A stretch of 64,000 nucleotides of DNA from Deltaproteobacteria bacterium (GCA_020444075.1 JAHLLR010000022.1:1-64000), one strand, 5' to 3'. Shown: positions 9,395-18,727, counted from the first letter of the stretch. Numbers and translations are program-made. The notes: a model not told the origin generated them from the sequence alone.

Positions 9395-10541
9395 CACCCA
9401 GGTCGAAACCATCCTCATCGTTGACGACGAGCCGGATATCCGCGAGGTTCTGGCAATCTCGTTACAAGACATGGGCTACCGCACCGTGGAGGCTGAAAAC
9501 GCCGCCCAGGCTTTCACTGTTTTTCAAAAGGAAGACCCCCAGATCGTGGTCACTGACATCAAAATGCCGGGGGGCGACGGCATCGAACTGCTGCGTAAAA
9601 TCAAACATGAAAATCCGGAAACCGAGGTCGTCATGATCACCGGTCACGGGGACATGAATCTGGCCATCCGGAGCCTGAAATACGAAGCCACCGATTTTAT
9701 CACCAAACCCATCAATGTGGACGCCCTGGAAATCGCCCTGCGCCGGGCCCGTGAAAAGATCGCCATGCGCCGGAAGCTGCAGGACTACACCCGGAGCCTG
9801 GAACAGCTGGTGAAGGAGAAGACCGAACTCCAGGATCACCTGGCCTCCCTGGGCCTGATGATCGGGTCCATCTCCCACGGGATGAAGGGACTGCTCACCA
9901 GCCTGGACGGCGGTCTCTACCTGGTGTCATCGGGGTTGGAAAAAAAGGACATGAACCGCGTGGAACAAGGATGCAGGGCTGCCGGGGAAACGGCCGGACG
10001 AATCCGCAAGATGGTCCTGGACATCCTGTATTACGCCAAAGAGCGGACACTGAATCGAAGAGATGTGGCGGCGACGGCATTTGCCGAGGATGTGGCCCGG
10101 GTGATCCGTCCGGGACTCGACGGATACGGCATCCGTTTTGACTGCCGTTTTGACAAAAACGCGGGAACCTTTTCGGTGGATGCCGACTACCTTCACGCCG
10201 CACTGGTCAACATATTGGAAAATGCTGCGGATGCCTGCCTGAAAGACCGCGGCAGACCGACGCATCGGATCATTTTTTCCATGACCGCCAGGGGCGATGA
10301 AATTGTTTTTACCATTGACGATGACGGAATCGGCATGGACCGGGATACCTGCGACCGGATTTTCGCCCTGTTTTACTCCACCAAAGAGAGAAAGGGAACC
10401 GGTCTGGGGCTGTTTATCGCCAATCGAATCGTCGGTCAGCACGGCGGTACCATCGCAGTATCCAGCAAGCCGGGAGAAGGTTCGGCGTTCACGGTGAGTA
10501 TTCCCAAGACACCCCCGGAAAACGGAGAGACAGGGCATTGA
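9387..10541 (+). CDS. Receiver-histidine kinase fusion (soluble)
   Basis: This 384-residue protein has an N-terminal receiver (D12/D13-type acidic pair in LIVDDEPD, phospho-acceptor D57, KPIN lysine near 107), a short coiled coil, a HisKA-like helix with SISHGMKG, and an HATPase domain (GIGMDRDTC, GTGLGLFIAN). It has no DNA-binding domain or membrane segment. The ATG lies eight bases inside the end of the heme kinase gene, so the two are translationally coupled. It may be an intermediate in a relay from the heme sensor to other receivers nearby. Confidence 0.9.
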   Translation: MDDTQVETILIVDDEPDIREVLAISLQDMGYRTVEAENAAQAFTVFQKEDPQIVVTDIKMPGGDGIELLRKIKHENPETEVVMITGHGDMNLAIRSLKYEATDFITKPINVDALEIALRRAREKIAMRRKLQDYTRSLEQLVKEKTELQDHLASLGLMIGSISHGMKGLLTSLDGGLYLVSSGLEKKDMNRVEQGCRAAGETAGRIRKMVLDILYYAKERTLNRRDVAATAFAEDVARVIRPGLDGYGIRFDCRFDKNAGTFSVDADYLHAALVNILENAADACLKDRGRPTHRIIFSMTARGDEIVFTIDDDGIGMDRDTCDRIFALFYSTKERKGTGLGLFIANRIVGQHGGTIAVSSKPGEGSAFTVSIPKTPPENGETGH

Positions 10542-10550
10542 TCCGGCCGG

Positions 10551-13500
10551 TCATTCGGCCGGTGGGCTTAAGATCGCATCGATTTTCTCCCGCAGCTGGT
10601 CCACGCGAAAGGGTTTTTTGATGCAACCGTCCACCCGGGCATCACCCAGCTTTTCCCGGGTCTGAGCTTCGGTGAAGCCACTGGCCACCAGTATCGGCAG
10701 GAACGGATTTAAATCGCGCAGCCGCGCCAGGGTTTCCCGGCCGCCCATCCGGGGCATGTTGACATCCAGTACGGCCAGGCGGATCCGTTCCCGGTTGGCC
10801 TCGAACACCTTCAGCGCCTCCAGCCCGTCGGTGGCCGTCAGCACATCGAAACCCAGAAAGGCAAGCATCTGCTCGCCCAGCTCCAGTACCAGGGGTTCGT
10901 CGTCCACCAGCAGGGCCGTCCCCCGGTTCGGCGCATGAGCCGGAACCGGAGCGGCCGGACCTGCAGACACAGCCGGTTCGGCCTGCTTTCGTTCAGGGAA
11001 ATAAACGGTAACGGCGGTGCCTGCATCGGGCCGGCTGTCGATGCGGACACCGCCCCGGTGGGCCCGCATAATCCCCATGACGGCGGCCATACCCAGCCCG
11101 CGACCGGTAAACTTGGTGGTGAAGAAGGGATCGAAAACCTTTTCCAGCGTCTCCTGATCCATCCCCCGCCCGTTATCGGACACCCGCAGCCAGACATAGT
11201 CCCCTTCGGGCAGGTTTTCATTGGGCGCCAGCCGGAAGAGCTGGGCGGAGTCACAGGTCTGCCTCCCCACGCTGAAACGGATCTCGAGAGGCTGATCGCC
11301 TGACGCTTCCACCGCATTGGTGACCAGATTGGTGATCACCTGGCAAACCTTGGACACATCGGCAAGAATCCATGCAGCGGAAGCGGCCGGTGCCGTTATC
11401 AGGGTTGCCTGATCAGCCACGCTGGTTTTAAGCACATCCACCATCTCGGACAGGATGGCGTTCAGGTCGACGGGATGCGGGCTGATCCGGGTCTGCCCCA
11501 CATAGGTGAGCATGAGGGTGCTCAGGTCGGCGGCCCGCTGGGCGGATTTTTCAGCAGCGTCGATCTTGCGGCTCAGACTGCTCCCCGCCTCTGCATGCAT
11601 GCGCATCAACTCGAGGTTGCCCAGCACCACCATGAGCAGGTTGTTGAAATTGTGAGCCACCCCGCCGGCCATGGTGCTCACCGCCTCCAGCTTACGCGTG
11701 TGACGCAGCCGGTCGGCGATTTCCTGACGCTCCGCCTCCAGGGCCTTGAGCCGGGTGATGTCCATGGAAATCTGAAGCCGAACCAGTCGGCCGTCCACCC
11801 ACCGGATGGCCTGATCGTGGTTCAGATACCAGCGCTGGTTAACCGGATGTAAACCTTCCCAGGTATGGATGCCCGTCGGCTGACCATGAGCATCCAGGAG
11901 CTTGTCGTTGCTGCAGTGCGGGCAGACATCGGTGGCCTTGCGAAAGATTTCGAAGCACCGGTCCCCCGGTCGATAGTCCCCGAAATCATCGCGCATGGCC
12001 CGGTTGATGAACAATATCTCGAAGGTGTCCAGATCCGCGACATAAATGTGGGCACTGATGCTGTCCAGCACGGTGATAAACCGCTCGTTGGCCTCCTTGA
12101 GGTCCTGCTCAACGGCCTTCTGGTCGCTGATGTCCCGGTTGCTGCCGATGACGAAGGTCGGCTTGCCCTCCGCATCCCGGAGGATGGCATGGCTGTCGCT
12201 GAACCAGCGATACCGTCCCTGACGGTCCCGCAGGCGGTACTCGATCACAGGGTCGGTATGTGTCAGCTCGGCGATTTTCATCATTTTCCGGTTGAAGTCG
12301 AGAAAGCGGGAAAGGTCTTCCGGGTGGACCAGGGTCTGAATTCCGCCAAAGCCCATCCGCCGGACCTCTTCGGGGGTAACGCCCAGCAGGTCGGTGATGG
12401 CATCGCTGACGTACTCATATTTTCCGTTTTGAAGGTCCCGCTTGAAAAGGATGTCCCGGGAGTGTTTCAGAACTTCATCGAAGCGCTGCTGGATTTCCCG
12501 CAGTGCCTTTTCAGCCTTGCCGCGTTCATCGAACAGTCCATCCAGTTCCCCTTTGATCAGAGCGATGGCATCGAACACCGGACGGAAAGGATGGGCCGCG
12601 TTGACATGGTCGGCCGTCGGGGCGCCAGGCCGCTCCCAGTCGATGTCACCGATGAACTGGAGCAGGTGGTGAACCACATGAAGGGGGTTCTCGGCCACGG
12701 TTTCATCCCGGGGCAGACTATTTTTGTATTCAGGGCTCAGAGGACCGGCATACCGATCCACCAGGGCAAGGGCTCCCGCCATATCCCGGGCGACTTTGAC
12801 CTTAAACGGCAGATAGGGGATGGCCAGCATGGCCGCGGTGCGGATAAACCAGTTGGCATTGTAAAAAACGTAGAGGGCCATCGGGTATTGTCGATGCCAC
12901 TGTTTCAGCGATGCCATATACTGTTTTCGGGCGTTACGGCCACTGGCGTGGGCATCGGCGGTACCGGTGACGATGGCGCAAAAACCGTCTTCCAGGCCAA
13001 CCTTACGGCGAATACGCTCCCGCAGCCGATCGATAGGCGTCACGTGGTGCGCTCTCAATGTTCCCGAGGAAATCGCGTGATAGATGCTCCGGTCGATCAC
13101 TTCCACCACCAGGGAGTAGCCGTCCAGATTCATTCGCCAACTGTCGCAGCGCAGGATGTGACGACCGTTTTCGTAGTGTTCGGTACACCCGGCATCCCGG
13201 AATCGGTGTGCGGATCCGGCAGGCGGTGTGCGCACCGGATCGATACCGGTCAGCCGCATGGCCGCCGACATGGCAGCGTGGTAATCCCGGGCGATCTGCA
13301 CGTTGAAGGTGACGAAGCTCAACCGCTTGGCCAGTTTGATCATTACGCGGAACAGCGGGCTGACACCGAAATAGATCAGGCCCCGCATATTCTCCCGCCG
13401 TTTCATATGGCGGATATAGTACCTGCGGGCCTCGCGGGAGATGCCCCGCATGCCGGAGCAGTCGGCAATGTGAACGTAGCCGGCCAATGGGTGGATATGC

Positions 13501-13727
13501 TCCCGGACAACGGCATCCGTCATGCGCATGGATTCGATGATGTCTTTCAGATCGGCATGGCCAGAGGGCTGGTTCAAGAGGATGCGATCGCCCACCACCC
13601 GTGTGGTCAGCCGGTAGCGGCTGCCAAACTGGCGGTCCGTCCACTCCGGCCGGGATTTAACGGGCATTCCCGTAACCGGGCAGACCATTGCGGCGTCGAT
13701 CGCTTTAGGAATGGTGGTCGTGGTCAA
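10551..13727 (-). CDS. Hybrid sensor kinase with tandem N-terminal STAS-like domains, two PAS, kinase and receiver
   Basis: This protein of about 1058 residues is convergent to the receiver-kinase. The first 340 residues hold two related alpha/beta modules. Each has a strand-rich start and an ending such as YFGVSPLFRVMIK or VFYNANWFIRTAAM, reminiscent of STAS/SpoIIAA folds, but the family is not recognised with certainty. Two PAS domains follow (about 405-525 and 540-660; the second with cysteines in RCFEIF and VCPHC). Then come HisKA (GGVAHNFNNLL), HATPase and a C-terminal receiver (LLVDDEP, VLDVNMP, KKPF). The start is uncertain: a TTG at 13727 has GGAGAG four bases upstream; an in-frame TTG at 13742 and an ATG at 13688 lack such a site. 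No output domain is present. Confidence 0.85.
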   Translation of the reverse strand: MTTTTIPKAIDAAMVCPVTGMPVKSRPEWTDRQFGSRYRLTTRVVGDRILLNQPSGHADLKDIIESMRMTDAVVREHIHPLAGYVHIADCSGMRGISREARRYYIRHMKRRENMRGLIYFGVSPLFRVMIKLAKRLSFVTFNVQIARDYHAAMSAAMRLTGIDPVRTPPAGSAHRFRDAGCTEHYENGRHILRCDSWRMNLDGYSLVVEVIDRSIYHAISSGTLRAHHVTPIDRLRERIRRKVGLEDGFCAIVTGTADAHASGRNARKQYMASLKQWHRQYPMALYVFYNANWFIRTAAMLAIPYLPFKVKVARDMAGALALVDRYAGPLSPEYKNSLPRDETVAENPLHVVHHLLQFIGDIDWERPGAPTADHVNAAHPFRPVFDAIALIKGELDGLFDERGKAEKALREIQQRFDEVLKHSRDILFKRDLQNGKYEYVSDAITDLLGVTPEEVRRMGFGGIQTLVHPEDLSRFLDFNRKMMKIAELTHTDPVIEYRLRDRQGRYRWFSDSHAILRDAEGKPTFVIGSNRDISDQKAVEQDLKEANERFITVLDSISAHIYVADLDTFEILFINRAMRDDFGDYRPGDRCFEIFRKATDVCPHCSNDKLLDAHGQPTGIHTWEGLHPVNQRWYLNHDQAIRWVDGRLVRLQISMDITRLKALEAERQEIADRLRHTRKLEAVSTMAGGVAHNFNNLLMVVLGNLELMRMHAEAGSSLSRKIDAAEKSAQRAADLSTLMLTYVGQTRISPHPVDLNAILSEMVDVLKTSVADQATLITAPAASAAWILADVSKVCQVITNLVTNAVEASGDQPLEIRFSVGRQTCDSAQLFRLAPNENLPEGDYVWLRVSDNGRGMDQETLEKVFDPFFTTKFTGRGLGMAAVMGIMRAHRGGVRIDSRPDAGTAVTVYFPERKQAEPAVSAGPAAPVPAHAPNRGTALLVDDEPLVLELGEQMLAFLGFDVLTATDGLEALKVFEANRERIRLAVLDVNMPRMGGRETLARLRDLNPFLPILVASGFTEAQTREKLGDARVDGCIKKPFRVDQLREKIDAILSPPAE

Positions 13728-13808
13728 TGTGCTCTCCGGCAAAGAGGTGTCCGCGGATGGGTTGCATTTCCGGAAAAAGATGTTACCGGTTTGGTTTATA
13801 TCAGCCGA

Positions 13809-14192
13809 TTAATCTTTCGCAGACATCAGTTTGCAGATGGCGTTTTTAAAAACCGTCAGATCCGTCTGAGGCTTGGCAAAAACATCTTCCTGGGTCACCC
13901 CGCAGGATTTCAGTTCAGCCGACAGCTGGTACTCCATCGACCCGGTGTGGATGAGAAACCGCATCCGGGGGCGGAGCTGGTGGGCCTGGAGGATCAGGGA
14001 GTCGCCATCCAGTTTGGGCAGCCGGATATCCACCAGGGCCACGTCGATGGGAATACGGGCAATCAGGTCCAGGGCGCCTTCTCCACTGTCCGCCGACGAC
14101 ACGTCAAATTGGCAATCTTCCAGAAATTCAACCAGACTGTTGCGGATGGACGGTTCATCGTCGACAACCAATACACGGGTTTGAGATGACAT
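13809..14192 (-). CDS. Stand-alone response regulator receiver
   Basis: This 127-residue single receiver domain has the acidic pair D11/D12 in VVDDEP, phospho-acceptor D55 (ALVDIRLP), a Thr in LIHTGS and the lysine in FAKPQ. There is no output domain, as in CheY/Spo0F-type shuttle proteins. A strong ribosome site (GGAGGAGAC) precedes the ATG. It is probably transcribed with the hybrid kinase that follows and could shuttle phosphoryl groups in the Hdr-associated signalling set. Confidence 0.93.
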   Translation of the reverse strand: MSSQTRVLVVDDEPSIRNSLVEFLEDCQFDVSSADSGEGALDLIARIPIDVALVDIRLPKLDGDSLILQAHQLRPRMRFLIHTGSMEYQLSAELKSCGVTQEDVFAKPQTDLTVFKNAICKLMSAKD

Positions 14193-14338
14193 GTCTCCTC
14201 CAGATTGCAGGAACCGTTTTGCACGACTATTCTATCATCGGGCTTTTCGATCGAGTCTTTAGCAAATGGTTATAAATCCTGAACGGGAACACGCATTACC
14301 CCCCTAAAAGACCGCGTCTTATAGACATTGCCAGCCGG

Positions 14339-15274
14339 TCATGCAAGGAATGCGCGGATCCGGTCGCCAGCCGATTCCGTTTGATCCGGGTTCAGCCAAT
14401 GGACCGATCGGCGGGCACCGAACCAGGTCAACTGGCGTTTCGCGTAGCGGCGGTGATCCCGCTTTAAGATCGCCACCGCCTCCGCCAGTCGGATATCGCC
14501 GCTGAGCACCCCAGCCAGATGCCGGTATCCCAGGCTCTGCATGGATTTCAGGTCACGGCCGTAACCACGGTCCATCAACTGCTTTACCTCCTCCAGAAAG
14601 CCCTGCGCCATCATGGCGTCCACCCGCCGGTCGATGCGCTCGTAAAGAACCGGCCGGGGCCAGGAGAGGCCGAATTCAAGGGTATTGAAGCGCTGTTCCC
14701 GAAACCCGTGACGCTGGTGAAAAACCGTTAACGGTTCACCGGTGACCTCGTACACCTCCAGTGCCCGGATGATGCGATAGGTGTCATTGGGGTGGATCCT
14801 TGCGGCTGCGATACTGTCAATCATTTGCAGGCGCCGGGCCAGGACGGCGGCTCCCTGGGATTCCGCCTCCCTCTTCAGACGCCGGCGAACCGCCGGGTCC
14901 GACGGACCTTTTTCAAAAAGGCCGTGAATCAGCGCCTTGAGGTAAAACCCGGTCCCCCCCACGACAAGGACGGTGCGGCCCCGCGCAATCGTCTCCCGGA
15001 TAATGCCGCCGGCCATATCCGCATAGGCGGCGGCATCGAAATCCTGATCCGGATCCACGATGTCGATCATGTGGTGGGGGGCCGCCACCTGCTCCGCCGG
15101 CGTGGGTTTGGCAGTGCCGATGTCCATGCCGCGATAGATCTGCATGGAGTCGGCCCCGACGATCTCTCCGTTGAACCGCCGCGCCAGGTTGATGGCAAAG
15201 GTGGTCTTGCCGGCGCCGGTGGGTCCGACGATAACGATGATTTTAGGGGTCTCGGCCGCCGGTGATGAATCCAT
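14339..15274 (-). CDS. miaA: tRNA dimethylallyltransferase
   Basis: This 311-residue enzyme transfers a dimethylallyl group to A37 of tRNAs reading UNN codons. The P-loop is VGPTGAGKTTFAI near residue 15, followed by the DSMQIYRGMDIGTAKP segment and HHMID, both hallmarks of MiaA. The C-terminal KRDHRRYAKRQLTWF motif is also present, and the length matches the family. I chose the ATG at 15274; an in-frame TTG lies five codons upstream. This is a housekeeping gene between the two redox clusters. The gap after the gene (14193-14338) shows nothing distinctive. Confidence 0.97.
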   Translation of the reverse strand: MDSSPAAETPKIIVIVGPTGAGKTTFAINLARRFNGEIVGADSMQIYRGMDIGTAKPTPAEQVAAPHHMIDIVDPDQDFDAAAYADMAGGIIRETIARGRTVLVVGGTGFYLKALIHGLFEKGPSDPAVRRRLKREAESQGAAVLARRLQMIDSIAAARIHPNDTYRIIRALEVYEVTGEPLTVFHQRHGFREQRFNTLEFGLSWPRPVLYERIDRRVDAMMAQGFLEEVKQLMDRGYGRDLKSMQSLGYRHLAGVLSGDIRLAEAVAILKRDHRRYAKRQLTWFGARRSVHWLNPDQTESAGDRIRAFLA

Positions 15275-15507
15275 GGGACTGTGGCTCAAAAAGGTTAAGG
15301 GCTTTGGATTTCAAATGGTTGCGTTATTACTCCTAACGATATTCCCTCTCTGCGTCAAGCCAACAATAAGTGATCTTATTGGTCTGAAGGTGAACGTGAT
15401 GGCGGTTCATCCATCCGTCGACGGTTTTTCATGTCCGCAGCCAATCATCATTGGATGGTCTATCGTAAATTGAGATGGCCGTGGGGCAGGCCCGGATTTC
15501 TGACCTG

Positions 15508-15536
15508 TTGACAAATCCCCCGAACCCGACGATAAA
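15508..15536 (+). promoter_or_regulatory. Sigma-70 type promoter for the Rossmann-kinase operon
   Basis: A perfect -35 box TTGACA (15508-15513) is followed, after exactly 17 bases, by GATAAA (15531-15536, four of six consensus). The start codon of the kinase is 60 bases further on. The rest of the 307-base gap after miaA holds no credible ORF. Confidence 0.5.
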
Positions 15537-15596
15537 AAAGGAAATGCGGAAGCCATGGATCTACTTTTTTCACGCCATTAACGGGAAGTTTCGCCG

Positions 15597-17036
15597 ATGA
15601 ATATCGCAGTGGTGGGCGGCGGCAAACGCTGCAAAGACTTCATGGACGTCATTCAGCGACACACTTTTCTGGAAGTCCATCCCAAAATCGTCGCCGTGGC
15701 TGACATCCGGCCCGATGCACCGGGACTCGTTGCCGCCATGGAAAAAGGCCTGTTTATCACCAGCAGCTATGATGATTTCTTCGACCGGGACGACATCGAT
15801 CTCATCGTTGAACTGACCGGGTCCATGGATATCTACAATGACATTCTGGCCAAAAAGAAAAAAAATGTCCGGGCCATTGCCGATCGCACCGCACAGTTGT
15901 TTTGGGAGATCTCCCGGGTCTCCACCATGCAGAAAAAAACCAACCAGGAACTCCAGGAAGCCAGGGCCCTGTATAACATGGCCCTTAACGACCTTATTCA
16001 GGAAGAAGTCCTGGTCATCGACCACCGCTTCCGCATCATCGACACCAATGACGCTTTTTTAGAAAAATTCGGTCTGACCCGGGACCAGGTCATCGGACAG
16101 TTCTGCCACAAGATAACCCACCACCTGGAAAACCCCTGCTCCGGGGAGAACCACCCCTGCCCGCTGATCCAGACCCTGGAAACAGAGGAGCCTTCACAGA
16201 CCACTCACATCCATTTGGACAAAGATAATCGAAAAATCTACTACTCCATCTCCACTTATCCACTTATCGAAGAGGGCGACGTAATCGGTGCCGTGGAGAT
16301 CTCACGGGACATCACTAAGGATATCAATGTTCAGAAGATGATGATGCAGCAGGAAAAACTGGCTTCCGTGGGGAGACTGTCCGCCGGGGTGGCCCACGAA
16401 ATCAACAACCCGCTGACCACAATCCTGACCACGGCCATGCTGATCCAGGAGGATCTGGACCCGGAGGACCCCACCTATAAAGAGCTGTCCATCATCGCCA
16501 GCGAAGCCCTGCGCTGTCGCAAGATTGTCACCAACCTGCTGAATTTTGCCCGGCAGGCTCAACCCGATAAGAAAATACACAATATCAACGACATCATTGG
16601 GTCCTGCATCTCGCTTACCCAGAAGCAGGCCGCCTTCAAGGATATCTCCGTGACTCACGATCTGGCCGACAACCTGCCGCCGGCACTGGTGGACAAAGGC
16701 CAGATCGAACAGGCCATGATCAACCTGATTATCAATGCCGTGGAAGCCACACCTGCCGGAGGAAAGATCCATATCACCACACGACCGGCGGATTGGAAGG
16801 AGTTTATCGAAGTATCCGTAGCCGATACGGGTGAAGGCATTGATGAAAGCCGGCTGAACCAAATCTTCGACCCCTTTTACACCACCAAGGAAAATGGAAC
16901 CGGACTGGGGCTGGCCATCACCCACGGCGTCATCGAGCAGCATGGGGGAGTCATTACCGTGCAGAGCGAGCCCGGCAAGGGAACCAACTTTGTGATTACC
17001 ATCCCCACGGAAAAAAAGGCCGGTCATGAGCAGTAA
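15597..17036 (+). CDS. Histidine kinase with N-terminal NAD(P)-binding-like Rossmann domain
   Basis: In this 479-residue soluble kinase, residues 1-105 look like the nucleotide-binding domain of dehydrogenases such as Gfo/Idh/MocA or homoserine dehydrogenase. A glycine-rich start (NIAVVGGGKRC), a VAVADIRPDAPG strand-turn and an IDLIVELTGSMDIY segment are all visible. A PAS domain follows (about 125-240) with a cysteine-rich loop (FCHKI, PCSGENHPCP), then HisKA with H267 (VAHEINNPL) and HATPase (NGTGLGLAI). The next gene, an NtrC-type regulator, overlaps its stop. A kinase that could bind NAD(H), beside an operon with NADH-oxidising NuoEF subunits, suggests direct sensing of pyridine nucleotide. 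That binding is inferred from fold-like motifs, not shown. Confidence 0.87.
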   Translation: MNIAVVGGGKRCKDFMDVIQRHTFLEVHPKIVAVADIRPDAPGLVAAMEKGLFITSSYDDFFDRDDIDLIVELTGSMDIYNDILAKKKKNVRAIADRTAQLFWEISRVSTMQKKTNQELQEARALYNMALNDLIQEEVLVIDHRFRIIDTNDAFLEKFGLTRDQVIGQFCHKITHHLENPCSGENHPCPLIQTLETEEPSQTTHIHLDKDNRKIYYSISTYPLIEEGDVIGAVEISRDITKDINVQKMMMQQEKLASVGRLSAGVAHEINNPLTTILTTAMLIQEDLDPEDPTYKELSIIASEALRCRKIVTNLLNFARQAQPDKKIHNINDIIGSCISLTQKQAAFKDISVTHDLADNLPPALVDKGQIEQAMINLIINAVEATPAGGKIHITTRPADWKEFIEVSVADTGEGIDESRLNQIFDPFYTTKENGTGLGLAITHGVIEQHGGVITVQSEPGKGTNFVITIPTEKKAGHEQ

Positions 17037-18432
17037 TGCCGCCCGTATACTGGTCGTCGACGACGAGCCCAACATCTGCCATAGCTGTGTGAAGATCCTG
17101 TCCAAATCGGGATATTTGACCGAGTTTGCCTTGAACGGCCACGAAGCATTGAAAATGCTGGAGGCCCGGCAATTCGACGTGGTGGTCACTGACCTGAAGA
17201 TGAGTGCCCTGGGAGGCATGCAGGTGCTCGCCCGTGTCAAGGAGGCCTACCCGGACACCCTGGTCATCGTCATCACCGGCTACTCGACGGTCTCCTCGGC
17301 GGTTGAAGTGATGAAGATGGGCGCCTTCGACTACCTGCCCAAGCCCTTCACCCCCCATGAATTGAGGGCCATCGTCGGCCAGGCCCTGTCGCAGCGGGAA
17401 AACCGGATAAAAAACCGGCAGCTGAAAAACGGAGATTCCCCATCCACCCGAATCCACCACCAGCTGGTGGGCAGCAGCCCGAAAATCAAAAAAGTCATCT
17501 CCATGGTGGAAAAAGTGGCACCCACCGATGCCACCGTGCTGGTTTATGGTGAGAGCGGCACCGGCAAGGAGCTCGTGGCGCGGGCCGTCCATGCCAACAG
17601 CAACCGGGCCGACAAAGTTTTTTTTGCCGTTGACTGCGGCACCCTGTCCGGCAACCTGCTGGAGTCCGAACTTTTCGGCCACGTAAAAGGCGCCTTCACC
17701 GGTGCTTACCAGGACAAGGCAGGCATTTTCCGGCAGGCCGACACAGGCACCGTCTTTCTTGATGAGATCAGTAATATCGCTGTGGACGTTCAGGGTAAAC
17801 TCCTTCGCTTTCTGGAAACCCGCGAACTTACGCCCCTGGGCAGCACCATCAGCCACAAGGTAGATGTACGACTGATCTTTGCCACCAACCAGAACCTGGA
17901 AGAGATGGTCCGTACCGGGACCTTCCGGCAGGATTTTTACTACCGCATCTACGTCTACCCTATCCTGCTGCCTCTTTTGAGGGAGCGCAGGGAAGATATT
18001 CTGCCCATTGCCTACCACTTCCTCTACCAGTTCTGCCGCAAAATGGGCAAGGCGGTAACCGGCTTTGCCGATGATGCGGTCACCCGCCTTACCGAATACG
18101 GCTGGCCCGGCAATGTGCGCCAGCTGCGCAACGTGGTGGAGCGGGCGGTGATATTATGCGAAAAAGAGACCATCGGACTCAAGGACCTGCCGCTGCTCAG
18201 TGAAATCAGCGATATTGAAAACCTGTTCGACAACACCCCCGCCACCAATGCGGCCCTGAAGGCCGTCAAGGCCTTGATCCGGCAGAAGGCCGTAGCCCGG
18301 GTGGAGTGCAACTTCCTGACCCACGCCCTCTCCAGCAATGACTGGAATGTCACCCGGGCAGCCAAAGCTGTGGGCATGCAGCGTCCCAACTTCCAGAACA
18401 TGATGAAAAAACATGGAATTTCCCTCCCCTGA
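17026..18432 (+). CDS. NtrC-family sigma-54 dependent response regulator
   Basis: This 468-residue activator has a receiver (D12/D13-type pair, phospho-acceptor D56, LPKPF lysine), an AAA+ domain with Walker A GESGTGKELV (near 175) and the sigma-54 contact loop GAFTGA, an RQLRNVVERAVI segment, and a C-terminal Fis-type helix-turn-helix (NVTRAAKAVGM). It overlaps the kinase gene by eleven bases, so the two should be a cognate pair. A sigma-54 promoter with upstream direct repeats lies directly downstream and is the obvious target. Confidence 0.95.
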   Translation: MSSNAARILVVDDEPNICHSCVKILSKSGYLTEFALNGHEALKMLEARQFDVVVTDLKMSALGGMQVLARVKEAYPDTLVIVITGYSTVSSAVEVMKMGAFDYLPKPFTPHELRAIVGQALSQRENRIKNRQLKNGDSPSTRIHHQLVGSSPKIKKVISMVEKVAPTDATVLVYGESGTGKELVARAVHANSNRADKVFFAVDCGTLSGNLLESELFGHVKGAFTGAYQDKAGIFRQADTGTVFLDEISNIAVDVQGKLLRFLETRELTPLGSTISHKVDVRLIFATNQNLEEMVRTGTFRQDFYYRIYVYPILLPLLRERREDILPIAYHFLYQFCRKMGKAVTGFADDAVTRLTEYGWPGNVRQLRNVVERAVILCEKETIGLKDLPLLSEISDIENLFDNTPATNAALKAVKALIRQKAVARVECNFLTHALSSNDWNVTRAAKAVGMQRPNFQNMMKKHGISLP

Positions 18433-18445
18433 CACCGTGATCCGA

Positions 18446-18575
18446 TTTCCATACACTGTATAAATTTTCCATACACGAAAAGGGTATGACGCGCTTCGCC
18501 CGCTGCCGTTGCCTTTCGGCTATCGTCGGACCGGTATTTGGTGGGCGTTCAGCTGTATATATTTTTCATACATGG
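18446..18575. promoter_or_regulatory. Direct repeats TTTCCATACAC, candidate enhancer for the NtrC-type regulator
   Basis: TTTCCATACAC occurs at 18446-18456 and again at 18466-18476, 20 bases apart and so on the same helix face. A looser copy (TTTTTCATACATGG) lies at 18562-18575. The first copy overlaps the small inverted repeat ATACA-C-TGTAT. The sites lie roughly 70-200 bases upstream of the sigma-54 promoter, a normal distance for activator binding. Assignment to the 17026 regulator is inferred from position. Confidence 0.55.
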
Positions 18576-18645
18576 ATGGAGCGCTGAAGCGGCAGATAGC
18601 CAATATTAGATAATATTTTCAGTTATATAGAAATATTCTACCTCC

Positions 18646-18661
18646 TGGCACACTTTCTGCT
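18646..18661 (+). promoter_or_regulatory. Sigma-54 (RpoN) promoter upstream of the double-receiver gene
   Basis: TGGCACACTTTCTGCT fits the consensus TGGCACGNNNNTTGCW, with intact GG (-24) and GC (-12) and correct spacing; only two consensus positions differ. The start codon at 18728 is about 55 bases beyond the predicted transcription start. The upstream neighbour encodes a sigma-54 activator. Confidence 0.72.
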
Positions 18662-18727
18662 GAATCAAAACCAAAATGAATCCGACAAGGTGGCTCACAC
18701 ATTTAGAGGGAAACAAAAGGGGGACAT

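Noticed and set aside
11865-14189. A 774-codon open frame on the plus strand opposite the hybrid kinase and lone receiver
   Set aside because: It lies antisense to genes with full domain content and shows no protein family features; high GC at third positions keeps the opposite strand open.
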